Source: Candidatus Woesearchaeota archaeon | Lineage (GTDB): Archaea > Nanobdellota > Nanobdellia > Woesearchaeales > ARS49 | Direction: 5' to 3' | Length of the DNA stretch: 8,052 nt | Assembly: GCA_019323135.1 (NCBI GenBank) | Contig: JAHWHT010000047.1 | Span: forward strand, 1-8,052 | Notes under the pieces: model-generated | The model's database searches: none | The model's input: only the letters and a program-made list of their open reading frames with translations | Told to the model about the DNA's origin: nothing | Shown: positions 1 to 6,145 of the stretch, piece by piece | How the letters are laid out: each line of letters opens with the position of its first letter | Position numbering within the stretch: the stretch's first letter is position 1 | Program-made: the position numbers and the translations under genes

Positions 1-90
1 TATATACTAAAATCTGAGTATTATTAAAAAAGGCAGCACTGAAGCAAAGCCTCAGTTGGTCTTTTTTGTAAACAAAAAAGGTGATATTAT
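1..90 (+). promoter_or_regulatory. Structured leader ahead of the surface-protein gene
   Basis: Two adjacent hairpins can be read. The first pairs 38-45 with 49-56 around an AAA loop, with one A-C mismatch, and is followed by a T-run at 62-67, which is terminator-like. The second pairs CTTTTTTGT (61-69) with ACAAAAAAG (72-80); its right arm overlaps the start of the ribosome-binding site AAGGTGAT (79-86). A TATA-like string at 1-6 would place a transcript start near position 30, which would put both hairpins in the 5' leader. The first hairpin with its T-run could equally be the terminator of an upstream gene outside the window. Confidence 0.45.
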
Positions 91-1794
91 ATGGCATTAG
101 GTCTAACAACCGCTAAGCGGGTATTCTTTATAGTTGTATTAGTATGCATAGTTGCGTCACTTGTGATGATTGGAGAGTTTTATAGAACAGGAGCGATATC
201 TTACCAGCCCCTGCAGCAGCCAAGACAATCAATAGGGATGCGGCTGTATTTTGCTGATTATATATACAGTCAAGTCACTGCAATAGGCGGTGGAGTGTCT
301 GACTGTTTAAGAACTGGAACAATCCAGACAAATGAAGGCAGAACAGACTATACACAATCACTACAATTCGGAGTTCCAGGAGATTTTAATGGCGGCAGAC
401 TTGTGTTTAAGCAAATCAAAACGCCAACAGAGACTGCAAGCGCAGCATTATCTTGGGCGCCTGGTTCACCAATATGGCAATATAAAATTCAATTTGAATC
501 TGGACTGCAGAGCAAATTAGACAGCAATAATGTCTTGGATGACCTGCGTGATAGAAGAGTAAACATCATGGGAACAACATATACTTTCTTGTCAGGACAG
601 AGTACATATAACCCTGGCTCAAACAGAATACAATTAAGATTAATGGGCGGATATGGTACAATAGACCTTTCTGCAGTTTGTAATCAATGGACAGAAGGCG
701 GAGTGAGAGTCAATGGAAAAACAGTTGATTCACAATTAAGAATATTCTGTTCACAAATAAACAATGCTGTCAGGATAGAGAGCATAGAATACAGACCAGA
801 AGCAACACAACTTGCACCAACAGCAGAATTTGATGTATTACCGAAACATGGTGTTTCAGAGTACATGCTTTACCCGCAAGCTTTGGGATGGTCGCCAGAA
901 GTAAACTTATTCCTTGCACAAGTTGGATCTGGAGCAGGAACAGCTGCGGCAAGTTCATCTGCACCAGCAGGAGCAGGAAACATTGTGTTTGATGGTTCAA
1001 GAAAACAATACAGAGCAACATTCTCATTATTAAGAGGCGGAACATACAGAAATCTAGATATTGTAAGAGCAAATCCATTTGGTTGGGGCAGTGATTCTGG
1101 AAACAGAGACTTCATTGTAACAGAAGGCAATTGGATAGATACGCAAGATTACTTTGCTTTAAGCGCAGGACCAGGATTAAATGATCCGAGCTGGATATAC
1201 ATGCTGAATAAAGTTGATACGAGTAATAATGTTCTTTATTGGAGAGACATGGCAAGCGGCGGAACTAAACAAGCAAATTATAACGCTGCAACTGGCAATG
1301 GAAACATGAACCTGGGCGGATATAACTTTGCGTTTAATGTAGATGCAGCAAACAAAAGAATCAAAGTAGACCAAAATAATGATGGAGCAATTGGCGGCGG
1401 AACAGTATCACTTAGGACTGCGGATCAATTGCTATTGAAGTTCGGAGCAGGTGTCGGCGATATTGAATTAAGAGTGCCTTGGGAATTGAGACAGGAACAA
1501 AATGTTGACGAAATTAATAAGATGAAGATAGTGAAGCAAGGCAGCAGCTTGAATATTAATGTGATATCTCCTCAGATGCAGGATGATGTGTCTGTTGAGG
1601 GCAGAGAGCAGGGAATGAGCCAGTTTGGATTGAGATTTGTATTAGATACAGACCCTAACCCAGACAGATTGAATATCTTCACAAGCTCAAGACAAGCAGC
1701 ACCGCGAGTCATGGTTGCTCCAAGCGGCGGACAAGTAGCAGGAATAATACTGTTCACTTGTGAACAAAGTACACTAGCTGCTTTGCAAAGGTAA
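91..1794 (+). CDS. Putative membrane-anchored S-layer-like surface protein
   Basis: This is a 567-residue protein. Residues 11-28 form one hydrophobic segment preceded by K9-R10, which predicts a signal anchor with the rest of the chain outside the cell. The remainder is beta-type sequence rich in Gly, Asn, Ser and Thr. It has a flexible Gly/Ala/Ser linker at about 278-297 and an EF-hand-like loop DQNNDGAIGGGT at 427-438 that could bind calcium. Several phrases resemble modules of archaeal (Methanococcus-type and DPANN) S-layer proteins from memory: LDDLRDRRVNIMGTTYTFL near 149, DYFAL...VLYWRDMASGG at 353-390, and SQFGLRFVLDTDPNPDRLNIF near 510. That family call is inference, not a search result. 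The start is fixed by AAGGTGAT just upstream. The gene seems richer in GC than its neighbours. C72, C197, C220 and C557 lie outside the membrane segment. An unrelated adhesin or another secreted beta protein is possible. Confidence 0.6.
   Translation: MALGLTTAKRVFFIVVLVCIVASLVMIGEFYRTGAISYQPLQQPRQSIGMRLYFADYIYSQVTAIGGGVSDCLRTGTIQTNEGRTDYTQSLQFGVPGDFNGGRLVFKQIKTPTETASAALSWAPGSPIWQYKIQFESGLQSKLDSNNVLDDLRDRRVNIMGTTYTFLSGQSTYNPGSNRIQLRLMGGYGTIDLSAVCNQWTEGGVRVNGKTVDSQLRIFCSQINNAVRIESIEYRPEATQLAPTAEFDVLPKHGVSEYMLYPQALGWSPEVNLFLAQVGSGAGTAAASSSAPAGAGNIVFDGSRKQYRATFSLLRGGTYRNLDIVRANPFGWGSDSGNRDFIVTEGNWIDTQDYFALSAGPGLNDPSWIYMLNKVDTSNNVLYWRDMASGGTKQANYNAATGNGNMNLGGYNFAFNVDAANKRIKVDQNNDGAIGGGTVSLRTADQLLLKFGAGVGDIELRVPWELRQEQNVDEINKMKIVKQGSSLNINVISPQMQDDVSVEGREQGMSQFGLRFVLDTDPNPDRLNIFTSSRQAAPRVMVAPSGGQVAGIILFTCEQSTLAALQR
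1751..1766. repeat. 16-base palindrome near the 3' end of the surface-protein gene
   Basis: TGTTCAC and GTGAACA flank TT, giving a perfect palindrome. As RNA it folds into a six-pair stem capped by a CUUG tetraloop, a known stable loop. It lies inside the coding region, about 26 bases before the stop codon. It may help to define the 3' end together with the T-rich stretch that follows, or it may be chance. Confidence 0.5.
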
Positions 1795-1796
1795 GC

Positions 1797-1819
1797 TTTT
1801 TAACTTTATTTCTTTTTTT
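1797..1819 (+). terminator. T-rich 3' end of the surface-protein gene
   Basis: Immediately after the stop codon there is a T-rich stretch with runs of five and seven T, the usual form of an archaeal U-tract terminator. The same stretch contains TTTTTAAC (1797-1804), placed about 28 bases before the next start codon. It could therefore also be a weak TATA box for a leaderless transcript of the phosphoesterase gene. Confidence 0.45.
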
Positions 1820-1827
1820 ATTTAATT

Positions 1828-2529
1828 ATGGAGATTTATCCAGGAATAGAACTAATAGACTTAGGACTTTATTTAACTAAACATAAGATTCTTGTTTTAT
1901 CAGACTTTCATATAGGATATGAAGAAGGACTGAGCAAAAAAGGTGTTTTGGTTCCTAGAATGCAGTATAAAGATGTTATTGCTAGGCTTGACATGATATT
2001 TTCTAAAGTTAAACCTAAAATGATTGTAATCAATGGTGATTTAAAGCATGAATTCGGGGTAATATCTCAACAAGAATGGAAAGATGTTATGCGATTGATT
2101 GATTATTTTGAGAGAAGAGGGGAGCTTGTTTTAATTAAGGGAAATCATGATACTATCTTAGGACCTATTGCAGATAAAAAAAAGATAAAAGTTGTTGATG
2201 AACTTTTTGTTGATGATGTTTTGATAACACATGGACATAAAGTGCCTAAGAGATTGGCAGAAGTGATTATTATCGGGCATGAACACCCTGCAGTCTTTAT
2301 TCGCTCAGATGTTCGCTCAGAGAAGTATAAATGTTATCTTAAAGGAAAGTATAAACGAAAAGTGTTAATTGTGCAGCCCTCTTTTAATTTGTTAACCGAC
2401 GGAACAGATGTTGGCTCTGAAGATTTATTAAGTCCATTCTTAGACCAAAATTTGAGTAATTTTGAGGTTTTTGTTGTAGATAAAGAAATTTATGATTTTG
2501 GAAAACTTAAGAATCTCAGCTTGCAATAG
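1828..2529 (+). CDS. Calcineurin-like metallophosphoesterase (COG1407 type)
   Basis: This is a 233-residue cytoplasmic enzyme with no signal peptide. All metal-binding blocks of the calcineurin phosphoesterase fold are present in order: DFH at 26-28, NGD at 69-71 followed by KHE, GNHD at 105-108, THGH at 134-137 and GHEHP at 150-154. It should hydrolyse a phosphomono- or phosphodiester with two metal ions. The order and short length match the COG1407 group, which also contains the bacterial ligase-associated nuclease PdeM. The substrate of the archaeal members is not fixed by sequence, and there is no helicase or ligase neighbour here. No ribosome-binding site precedes the ATG, only T-rich DNA, so the message may be leaderless. 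The 3' end overlaps the oppositely oriented zinc-ribbon gene by 14 bases. Confidence 0.88.
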   Translation: MEIYPGIELIDLGLYLTKHKILVLSDFHIGYEEGLSKKGVLVPRMQYKDVIARLDMIFSKVKPKMIVINGDLKHEFGVISQQEWKDVMRLIDYFERRGELVLIKGNHDTILGPIADKKKIKVVDELFVDDVLITHGHKVPKRLAEVIIIGHEHPAVFIRSDVRSEKYKCYLKGKYKRKVLIVQPSFNLLTDGTDVGSEDLLSPFLDQNLSNFEVFVVDKEIYDFGKLKNLSLQ

Positions 2530-2641
2530 ACCATCTTGAAAATGCTTTGGTTGTTTCTCCACAATTCTTGCAAAAAGAAGTGTCTTCACCAATCAACAAA
2601 CTACCGCATTTTTTGCAGTACATTGCGTATTTCTCGCCCAT
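2516..2641 (-). CDS. Small zinc-ribbon protein (41 residues)
   Basis: This short gene encodes a 41-residue protein with two CxxC knuckles, CKKCG (C9, C12) and CKNCG (C24, C27), spaced eleven residues apart. That is the classic layout of a stand-alone zinc ribbon of the zinc_ribbon_2 kind (YCxxCG...FCxxCG). The tail after the second knuckle is short and aromatic/basic (AFSRWSIAS). Such mini ribbons usually bind nucleic acid or a protein partner; nothing here specifies which. A clear TATA element lies about 25 bases before the ATG and there is no ribosome-binding site, so a leaderless message is predicted. It converges on the phosphoesterase gene and overlaps its last 14 bases. Four correctly spaced cysteines together with a matching promoter argue against a chance frame. 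Confidence 0.75.
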   Translation of the reverse strand: MGEKYAMYCKKCGSLLIGEDTSFCKNCGETTKAFSRWSIAS

Positions 2642-2660
2642 AAAAAAATAGAAAATGGAG

Positions 2661-2671
2661 TTTTATTTAAA
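2661..2671 (-). promoter_or_regulatory. TATA box for the 41-residue zinc-ribbon gene
   Basis: On the minus strand the sequence reads TTTAAATAAAA. Its centre lies about 25 bases from the ATG at 2641, so transcription should begin at or next to the start codon. This fits the absence of a ribosome-binding site and is the clearest leaderless promoter in the window. Confidence 0.6.
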
Positions 2672-2682
2672 GGTGGTGGTTT

Positions 2683-2699
2683 GAGAAAGAGAAAAAAAA
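2683..2699 (-). terminator. U-tract terminator of the M18 aminopeptidase gene
   Basis: Directly after the TGA stop the minus strand reads eight T followed by CTCTTTCTC, with no stem. This is the form of intrinsic terminator common in archaea. It separates the peptidase transcript from the zinc-ribbon promoter just downstream. Confidence 0.55.
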
Positions 2700-4133
2700 T
2701 CAACTATCACTCTCGAAGAAAGTTTGGTATAGCTCTGCACACCAATATAAATCTCCGCCATTGAGTATTTCTTCAGGACTATGCAGACTTCCGACACCAA
2801 TGCCTGCATCAACAGTCTCTAAACCTCTCCTGTTGGTGAAATCAATGCTCATTGTTGAAACTCCTTCAACTTCATCTGCTTTATGCGGAGAACCAATGAA
2901 TTGGCATCTTATTTTTTTTCTGCCGTCAACAAGATTTCTCATGGTTCTTACGGTTATAGGCGAAATTTGATTATCATCGCAGGCTCCGTCTTGTGCTTTG
3001 ATAAAAGGACCGTATCCCATTCTTGCAACGTTTTCTCGATCAATCTCATCAATTTCAGCATGTGTAGATCCGATATCCACATCTGCGCTAATTGCTAAAC
3101 TGCGGTCAATTATCCTGTCAACTCTGTAACCTAGGTCTTTTATTGACCAGTATTGCTTGTCTTCACCATAAGCTAATTCATTTATTACATTCTCAAAAAA
3201 TTTTCCTTGAGCGCCAGATATGCCATGACTTCCTATTTCTTCTTTGTCAAAACCAAAAAATACACAAGTATGCTTTGGTTTTGATCTGAATAAAGCTCTC
3301 ATTGCAGCAAAAACACACGCTCTGTCATCATGTCCATAACCTGTCATAAAATAATTGTCTAACATTCGGGGATTTGCATAAGGAACTACAAAAATTCTGC
3401 TGCTTGCCCAATCTTCAGTACAGTTCATTCCAAAAAATTCTCTCATGGATTTTTTACTTTCGTTTCCTAGAATGACATCCAAGCTTTCCATGCTGAATGC
3501 TTCATTGAAACTGGTTGAAGTTTGTCTTGCACTTGAATTAATATGCGGTGAAAAATCTGGAATGTATCCTGTGCGTGGTTTAATTCTTTTTTTGACTCCA
3601 TTCTTTGTGATTGTCCAGCCAGTGAGATAGACTGTTCTGCCAAGCCATTGATAGGGATGTACGCCGCCATAAGGAATTGTGTCTAATCTTGCACCAGAGT
3701 ATAATTCTTTTAGGTCTGGATCCCACTCAAAACGTTCAGGTCTTGCTTTTACCATCAAACAAGGAGAATCTGTATGGGCAAAAAGTACCTTTAATCCTGC
3801 TTCTAATACGTATGGCTTGCCTCTTTGACCATATTTGACAATAGCAAAGTTTGTTCCTTCTCTATCAACAATAAAATAGTTTTGTGTTGGATGAAATCCT
3901 TCTTGAAATGTGAACCATTTCTTGTCTTTGCCTCTTTTTTTGAGTTTAGCCCGTCTTACGACTTCATCAACCACATCCATGGGTGTGCTTAACTTACCTA
4001 GAAAATTTTGGTAATCTTCAATAAAATTTTCCATTATACTGCGTCTTGCTTTACTTAGATTGTGCAGCACTGGATATTTTCGTATAGTTTGCGATTCTAA
4101 AATGTCGTCTTCCGGCCTTTTGTATCCCACCAT
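2700..4133 (-). CDS. M18 family zinc aminopeptidase
   Basis: This 477-residue cytoplasmic metallopeptidase removes N-terminal residues, often acidic ones in characterised M18 enzymes, and acts as a large tetrahedral oligomer in known members. The M18 signatures appear in order: HTDSP (ligand H120, D122), GHDDR (bridging Asp at 269/270), DKEEIGS (E298, E299, catalytic and ligand), SADVD (D351 or D353) and LHSPEE (H451). The length fits the family, at about 450-480. The ATG at 4133 is supported by GGAG (4144-4147), ten bases away. An internal Met at residue 34 has no such site, and the sequence before it already aligns in type with the N-terminal helix of other M18 proteins. It lies 130 bases downstream of the M32 carboxypeptidase gene on the same strand. 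The two probably work together in peptide recycling, but each seems to have its own promoter. Substrate preference cannot be told from sequence. Confidence 0.92.
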   Translation of the reverse strand: MVGYKRPEDDILESQTIRKYPVLHNLSKARRSIMENFIEDYQNFLGKLSTPMDVVDEVVRRAKLKKRGKDKKWFTFQEGFHPTQNYFIVDREGTNFAIVKYGQRGKPYVLEAGLKVLFAHTDSPCLMVKARPERFEWDPDLKELYSGARLDTIPYGGVHPYQWLGRTVYLTGWTITKNGVKKRIKPRTGYIPDFSPHINSSARQTSTSFNEAFSMESLDVILGNESKKSMREFFGMNCTEDWASSRIFVVPYANPRMLDNYFMTGYGHDDRACVFAAMRALFRSKPKHTCVFFGFDKEEIGSHGISGAQGKFFENVINELAYGEDKQYWSIKDLGYRVDRIIDRSLAISADVDIGSTHAEIDEIDRENVARMGYGPFIKAQDGACDDNQISPITVRTMRNLVDGRKKIRCQFIGSPHKADEVEGVSTMSIDFTNRRGLETVDAGIGVGSLHSPEEILNGGDLYWCAELYQTFFESDS

Positions 4134-4174
4134 ATTCTTATGTCTCCTTCAATTTTTGAGAATCAAATTTTGGG

Positions 4175-4236
4175 GCACTAACCAAACAACAATCCACCCA
4201 CCATATTTAGTGCTATAATTCGAGGTTTTTAAAGTT
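4175..4236 (-). promoter_or_regulatory. Promoter region of the M18 gene with an inverted repeat
   Basis: A TATA-like element (ACTTTAAAAAC on the minus strand, about 4226-4236) would start transcription near 4205. Just downstream is a seven-base inverted repeat, GCACTAA (4175-4181) and TTAGTGC (4207-4213), with 25 bases between the arms. One arm would sit at the predicted start site, so it suits an operator better than a leader hairpin. A 12-base palindrome AAAGTATACTTT (4248-4259) lies between this element and the M32 stop codon. All these assignments are inferred from position. Confidence 0.35.
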
Positions 4237-4263
4237 TTATTTACTAGAAAGTATACTTTTCAA

Positions 4264-5745
4264 TTAAAGGTCGTATATCTTTGTGAATTTTTCTCTGAGA
4301 TATTTGACGAAAATCCTTGGATTCAGACCTTCTCCTGTTGCTTTTTCAACGATTTGCTCTGTTGAGAGGGTTCTGCCGTATTTGTGAACATTTTTTCTCA
4401 TCCATTTGATAATCCTGTCATAATTGCCTTTTTGCAGGTCATCCATGATTTTAGGATTATCTTTTATCATTGCGTAGTATAATTGGGAGGCATAGATATT
4501 TCCTAGGGTGTATGTCGGGAAGTAGCCTAGTATGCCGTGAGACCAGTGGACGTCTTGTAGAACGCCTTCTGTGTCGGTTTTTGGTACGACTCCTAGCAGT
4601 TCTTTCATCTTTTTCTTCCAGAGTTTAGGGAGCTGACGTACTTCTACATTGCCTTCGATTAAATCCAGCTCGATTTCAAATCTTAAAATAATGTGAAGAT
4701 TATATGTGATTTCATCAGCAGCAACTCTAATGAAGCTTGGCTTAACATTGTTCATGGTAAAGACTAAATCTTCTTCTGAAACAATCTTATTTGCGTGTTG
4801 TTTTAGAATAGGATACATATATTTCCAGAAGACTGGATTGGTTCCTATAACTTTTTCCCAGAATCTTGATTGTGATTCATGCATTCCAAGACTTGTTCCG
4901 CCCCATAATGCAGTGTATCTGTATTTTTTTGGGAGACCAAGATTATATAATGCATGACCTGCTTCGTGAATAGTAGAGGATATTGCATCAACAGTGCCTC
5001 TTTTATAATTAGTTGTTATTCTGACGTCATCAGGACCAATTGTTGTGGTGAATGGATGTTCTGTTGCATCCATTCTTGAACGATCATCTGTAACTTGCAT
5101 CTTTATCCTGATGAAATCACATAATTTACGAAGCTGATCTGGATCGCACTCTGGTTCAGGAACATTTTTGCGGTATTTTTTGCTTGCTTTAATTTCATTA
5201 AGAAGCTTGACGAGTTCTATTCTTAAATAAGCAAAAGTTTCTTTCAACTTTTTTGTGGTCATATCTTCTTCAAAATCATCTAATAAACTATTGTATGGAT
5301 GACCTGGAAGATTTTTTAATTTGCATTCTGTTCTTTTTAATTCAATGATTTTTTTTAAATGTGGTTTAAATAATTTGAAATTATTTGTGTTTTTTGCCTC
5401 TCTCCAGACAGAGTATGCCAAACCAGTGACTCTTGCTTCTTCCTCGACGTATTCTGGGGGAAGTTTTTTTGCTTTGTCAATATCTTTCTTTAGCCTACAG
5501 AGAACCATTCTGTCTTTTTTCAGTATTTTTTTAGCTAAAGTGTCATTGACTAACTTTTGAAAACTAGGAGAAGTAAATTTCTTGTGAGCTATCCTGCTGA
5601 TGACAGAGAATTGTTCTGCACGGTCTTTATAGCAGCCGTTTTCAGGCATGTAGGTATTCTGGTCCCAGCCAAGCAAAGCATTTATTCCGCTTAAAAGTTT
5701 AAGTTCTTTTTGTATTCTGTAAATCTCTTTAAGTTCTGGCCGCAT
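4264..5745 (-). CDS. M32 family metallocarboxypeptidase (carboxypeptidase Taq type)
   Basis: This 493-residue cytoplasmic zinc or cobalt enzyme trims C-terminal residues with broad specificity. The M32 hallmarks are all present (numbering from the ATG at 5745): the DDRSRMDATEHPF block near 220-232, TTIGPDDVRITTNY near 234-247, the catalytic HEAGH at 260-264, the third ligand E290 in GMHESQSRFW, AADEITY near 342-348, and LQDVHWSHGILGYFPTYTLG near 396-415. The spacing from the second His to the Glu is 26, as I recall for the Pyrococcus enzyme. The reading frame extends to a GTG at 5754, but GGAG overlaps that GTG and stands eight bases before the ATG at 5745. The ATG is therefore the better start, three residues shorter. 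It forms a tandem peptidase pair with the M18 gene downstream. Confidence 0.93.
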   Translation of the reverse strand: MRPELKEIYRIQKELKLLSGINALLGWDQNTYMPENGCYKDRAEQFSVISRIAHKKFTSPSFQKLVNDTLAKKILKKDRMVLCRLKKDIDKAKKLPPEYVEEEARVTGLAYSVWREAKNTNNFKLFKPHLKKIIELKRTECKLKNLPGHPYNSLLDDFEEDMTTKKLKETFAYLRIELVKLLNEIKASKKYRKNVPEPECDPDQLRKLCDFIRIKMQVTDDRSRMDATEHPFTTTIGPDDVRITTNYKRGTVDAISSTIHEAGHALYNLGLPKKYRYTALWGGTSLGMHESQSRFWEKVIGTNPVFWKYMYPILKQHANKIVSEEDLVFTMNNVKPSFIRVAADEITYNLHIILRFEIELDLIEGNVEVRQLPKLWKKKMKELLGVVPKTDTEGVLQDVHWSHGILGYFPTYTLGNIYASQLYYAMIKDNPKIMDDLQKGNYDRIIKWMRKNVHKYGRTLSTEQIVEKATGEGLNPRIFVKYLREKFTKIYDL

Positions 5746-5790
5746 AAATTTCACTCCGAATGGTCAATAAATTTGAGAAAAAAGAATTAG

Positions 5791-5801
5791 TATTTAAAAA
5801 C
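5791..5801 (-). promoter_or_regulatory. TATA box for the M32 carboxypeptidase gene
   Basis: The minus strand reads GTTTTTAAATA. The predicted transcript start is near 5770, leaving a leader of about 25 bases that holds the GGAG ribosome-binding site. It lies between the GC-rich hairpin at 5837-5872 and the start codon, so the peptidase gene is probably not read only from the small-gene operon upstream. Confidence 0.55.
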
Positions 5802-5836
5802 TTCGGTTGAAATTATGTTTTTTATATTAAATAGAA

Positions 5837-5872
5837 CTAGAGGCCTACCAGCGCGAACCAGTAGGCCCTTAG
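5837..5872 (-). terminator. Strong GC-rich hairpin after the small-gene operon
   Basis: As minus-strand RNA, GGGCCUAC (5868-5861) pairs with GUAGGCCU (5848-5841). The stem continues inward through U-G, G-U, G-C and U-G pairs to a UCGC loop. Outside one A-C mismatch there are three more pairs (5870-5872 with 5837-5839). The G-U pairs become mismatches on the plus strand, so the fold favours the minus-strand transcript. It starts 18 bases after the zinc-ribbon stop codon. There is no long U-run after it, so it may be an mRNA 3' end, a processing site or a small structured RNA rather than a classic terminator. Confidence 0.5.
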
Positions 5873-5889
5873 ATTCGTGAGTGAAGACA

Positions 5890-6027
5890 TTAATTAGGGC
5901 AGTCCAGCCACAGATATCTTTCTTCTTCAATGCCGTGATCATGCTCGCAGTCACGACAGGTGTATGGATCGTTGAGAGCACTTTTTTCAACAGTCCAGCC
6001 ACAGGAGATGCATTTTCTTTTTTTCAT
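5890..6027 (-). CDS. Small zinc-knuckle protein (45 residues), last gene of the tiny operon
   Basis: A 45-residue protein with two CxxC knuckles, CISCGWT (C6, C9) and CRDCEHDH (C24, C27), separated by fourteen residues. H29, H31 and C43 are further possible metal ligands. The N-terminus is very basic (MKKRK) and the C-terminal half is acidic (GIEEER). It resembles archaeal stand-alone zinc ribbons in general, but not the four-knuckle COG2888 translation-associated type. I do not recognise the family. The start is fixed by GAGGTGAT (6031-6038), one of the best ribosome-binding sites in the window. The TGA stop of the preceding 37-residue gene lies inside that site, which suggests coupled translation. 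A 14-base stretch of the gene is repeated near its 3' end in another frame. A longer overlapping frame (5787-6002) lacks the first knuckle and any ribosome-binding site. Confidence 0.75.
   Translation of the reverse strand: MKKRKCISCGWTVEKSALNDPYTCRDCEHDHGIEEERYLWLDCPN
5900..6004 (-). repeat. 14-base direct repeat inside the zinc-knuckle gene
   Basis: CTGTGGCTGGACTG on the minus strand occurs at 5991-6004 and again at 5900-5913. The copies are 91 bases apart, not a multiple of three. The first copy encodes CGWT in frame; the second is read as LWLDC. One frame over, the second copy would also read ICGWT. The purine-rich DNA before each copy is loosely similar too. This may be the remains of a partial tandem duplication of the gene's 5' end. 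Confidence 0.6.
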
Positions 6028-6031
6028 ATTA

Positions 6032-6145
6032 TCACCTCTGGGATGCTTTCTTTATTATTTTATTGACGTAATTTTTTTGCTTTAATTCAAATTCGATGAA
6101 TTTTTTAAGCTCTTGAACGTCTCTGATAAATGTTTTAGTTTTCAT
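6032..6145 (-). CDS. Very small basic protein (37 residues), middle gene of the tiny operon
   Basis: A 37-residue basic protein (eleven Lys/Arg against four Asp/Glu) that looks like one or two amphipathic helices (VQELKKFIEFELKQKNYVNKI). Its ATG overlaps the end of the upstream 67-residue gene by eleven bases, and its TGA lies within the ribosome-binding site of the zinc-knuckle gene. This packing is typical of translationally coupled operons and is the main reason to call it a gene. No strong ribosome-binding site of its own is visible, so it probably depends on ribosomes finishing the upstream gene. No family is recognised. Its opposite charge to the acidic upstream protein suggests that the two might bind each other, which is speculation. 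With only 38 codons, a chance frame bridging two real genes cannot be excluded. Confidence 0.5.
   Translation of the reverse strand: MKTKTFIRDVQELKKFIEFELKQKNYVNKIIKKASQR

Noticed and set aside
332..520. 62-codon open frame on the plus strand inside the surface-protein gene
   Set aside because: It lies wholly within a larger well-supported gene in another frame, has no ribosome-binding site and shows no motif.
684..1374. Several open frames of 60-102 codons on the minus strand
   Set aside because: They are antisense to the surface-protein gene; low-stop frames opposite Gly/Ala/Ser/Asn-rich coding DNA are expected, and none has a promoter or ribosome-binding site.
2761..3670. Short open frames, mostly on the plus strand, across the M18 gene
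   Set aside because: The M18 frame carries every catalytic motif across this stretch, and the short frames have no motifs or initiation signals.
4706..5560. Plus-strand open frames opposite the M32 gene
   Set aside because: They are antisense to intact M32 motifs including HEAGH, and have no initiation signal.
5837..5872. Possible tRNA arm, because of the GGTTCGCG string in the hairpin
   Set aside because: There is no acceptor stem, anticodon arm or D-arm around it; only one simple hairpin can be formed.
5787..6002. 71-codon minus-strand frame overlapping the zinc-knuckle gene
   Set aside because: It starts inside the better-supported 45-residue gene, lacks a ribosome-binding site, loses the first zinc knuckle and runs through the hairpin and the M32 promoter. 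I kept only the repeat within it as a finding.
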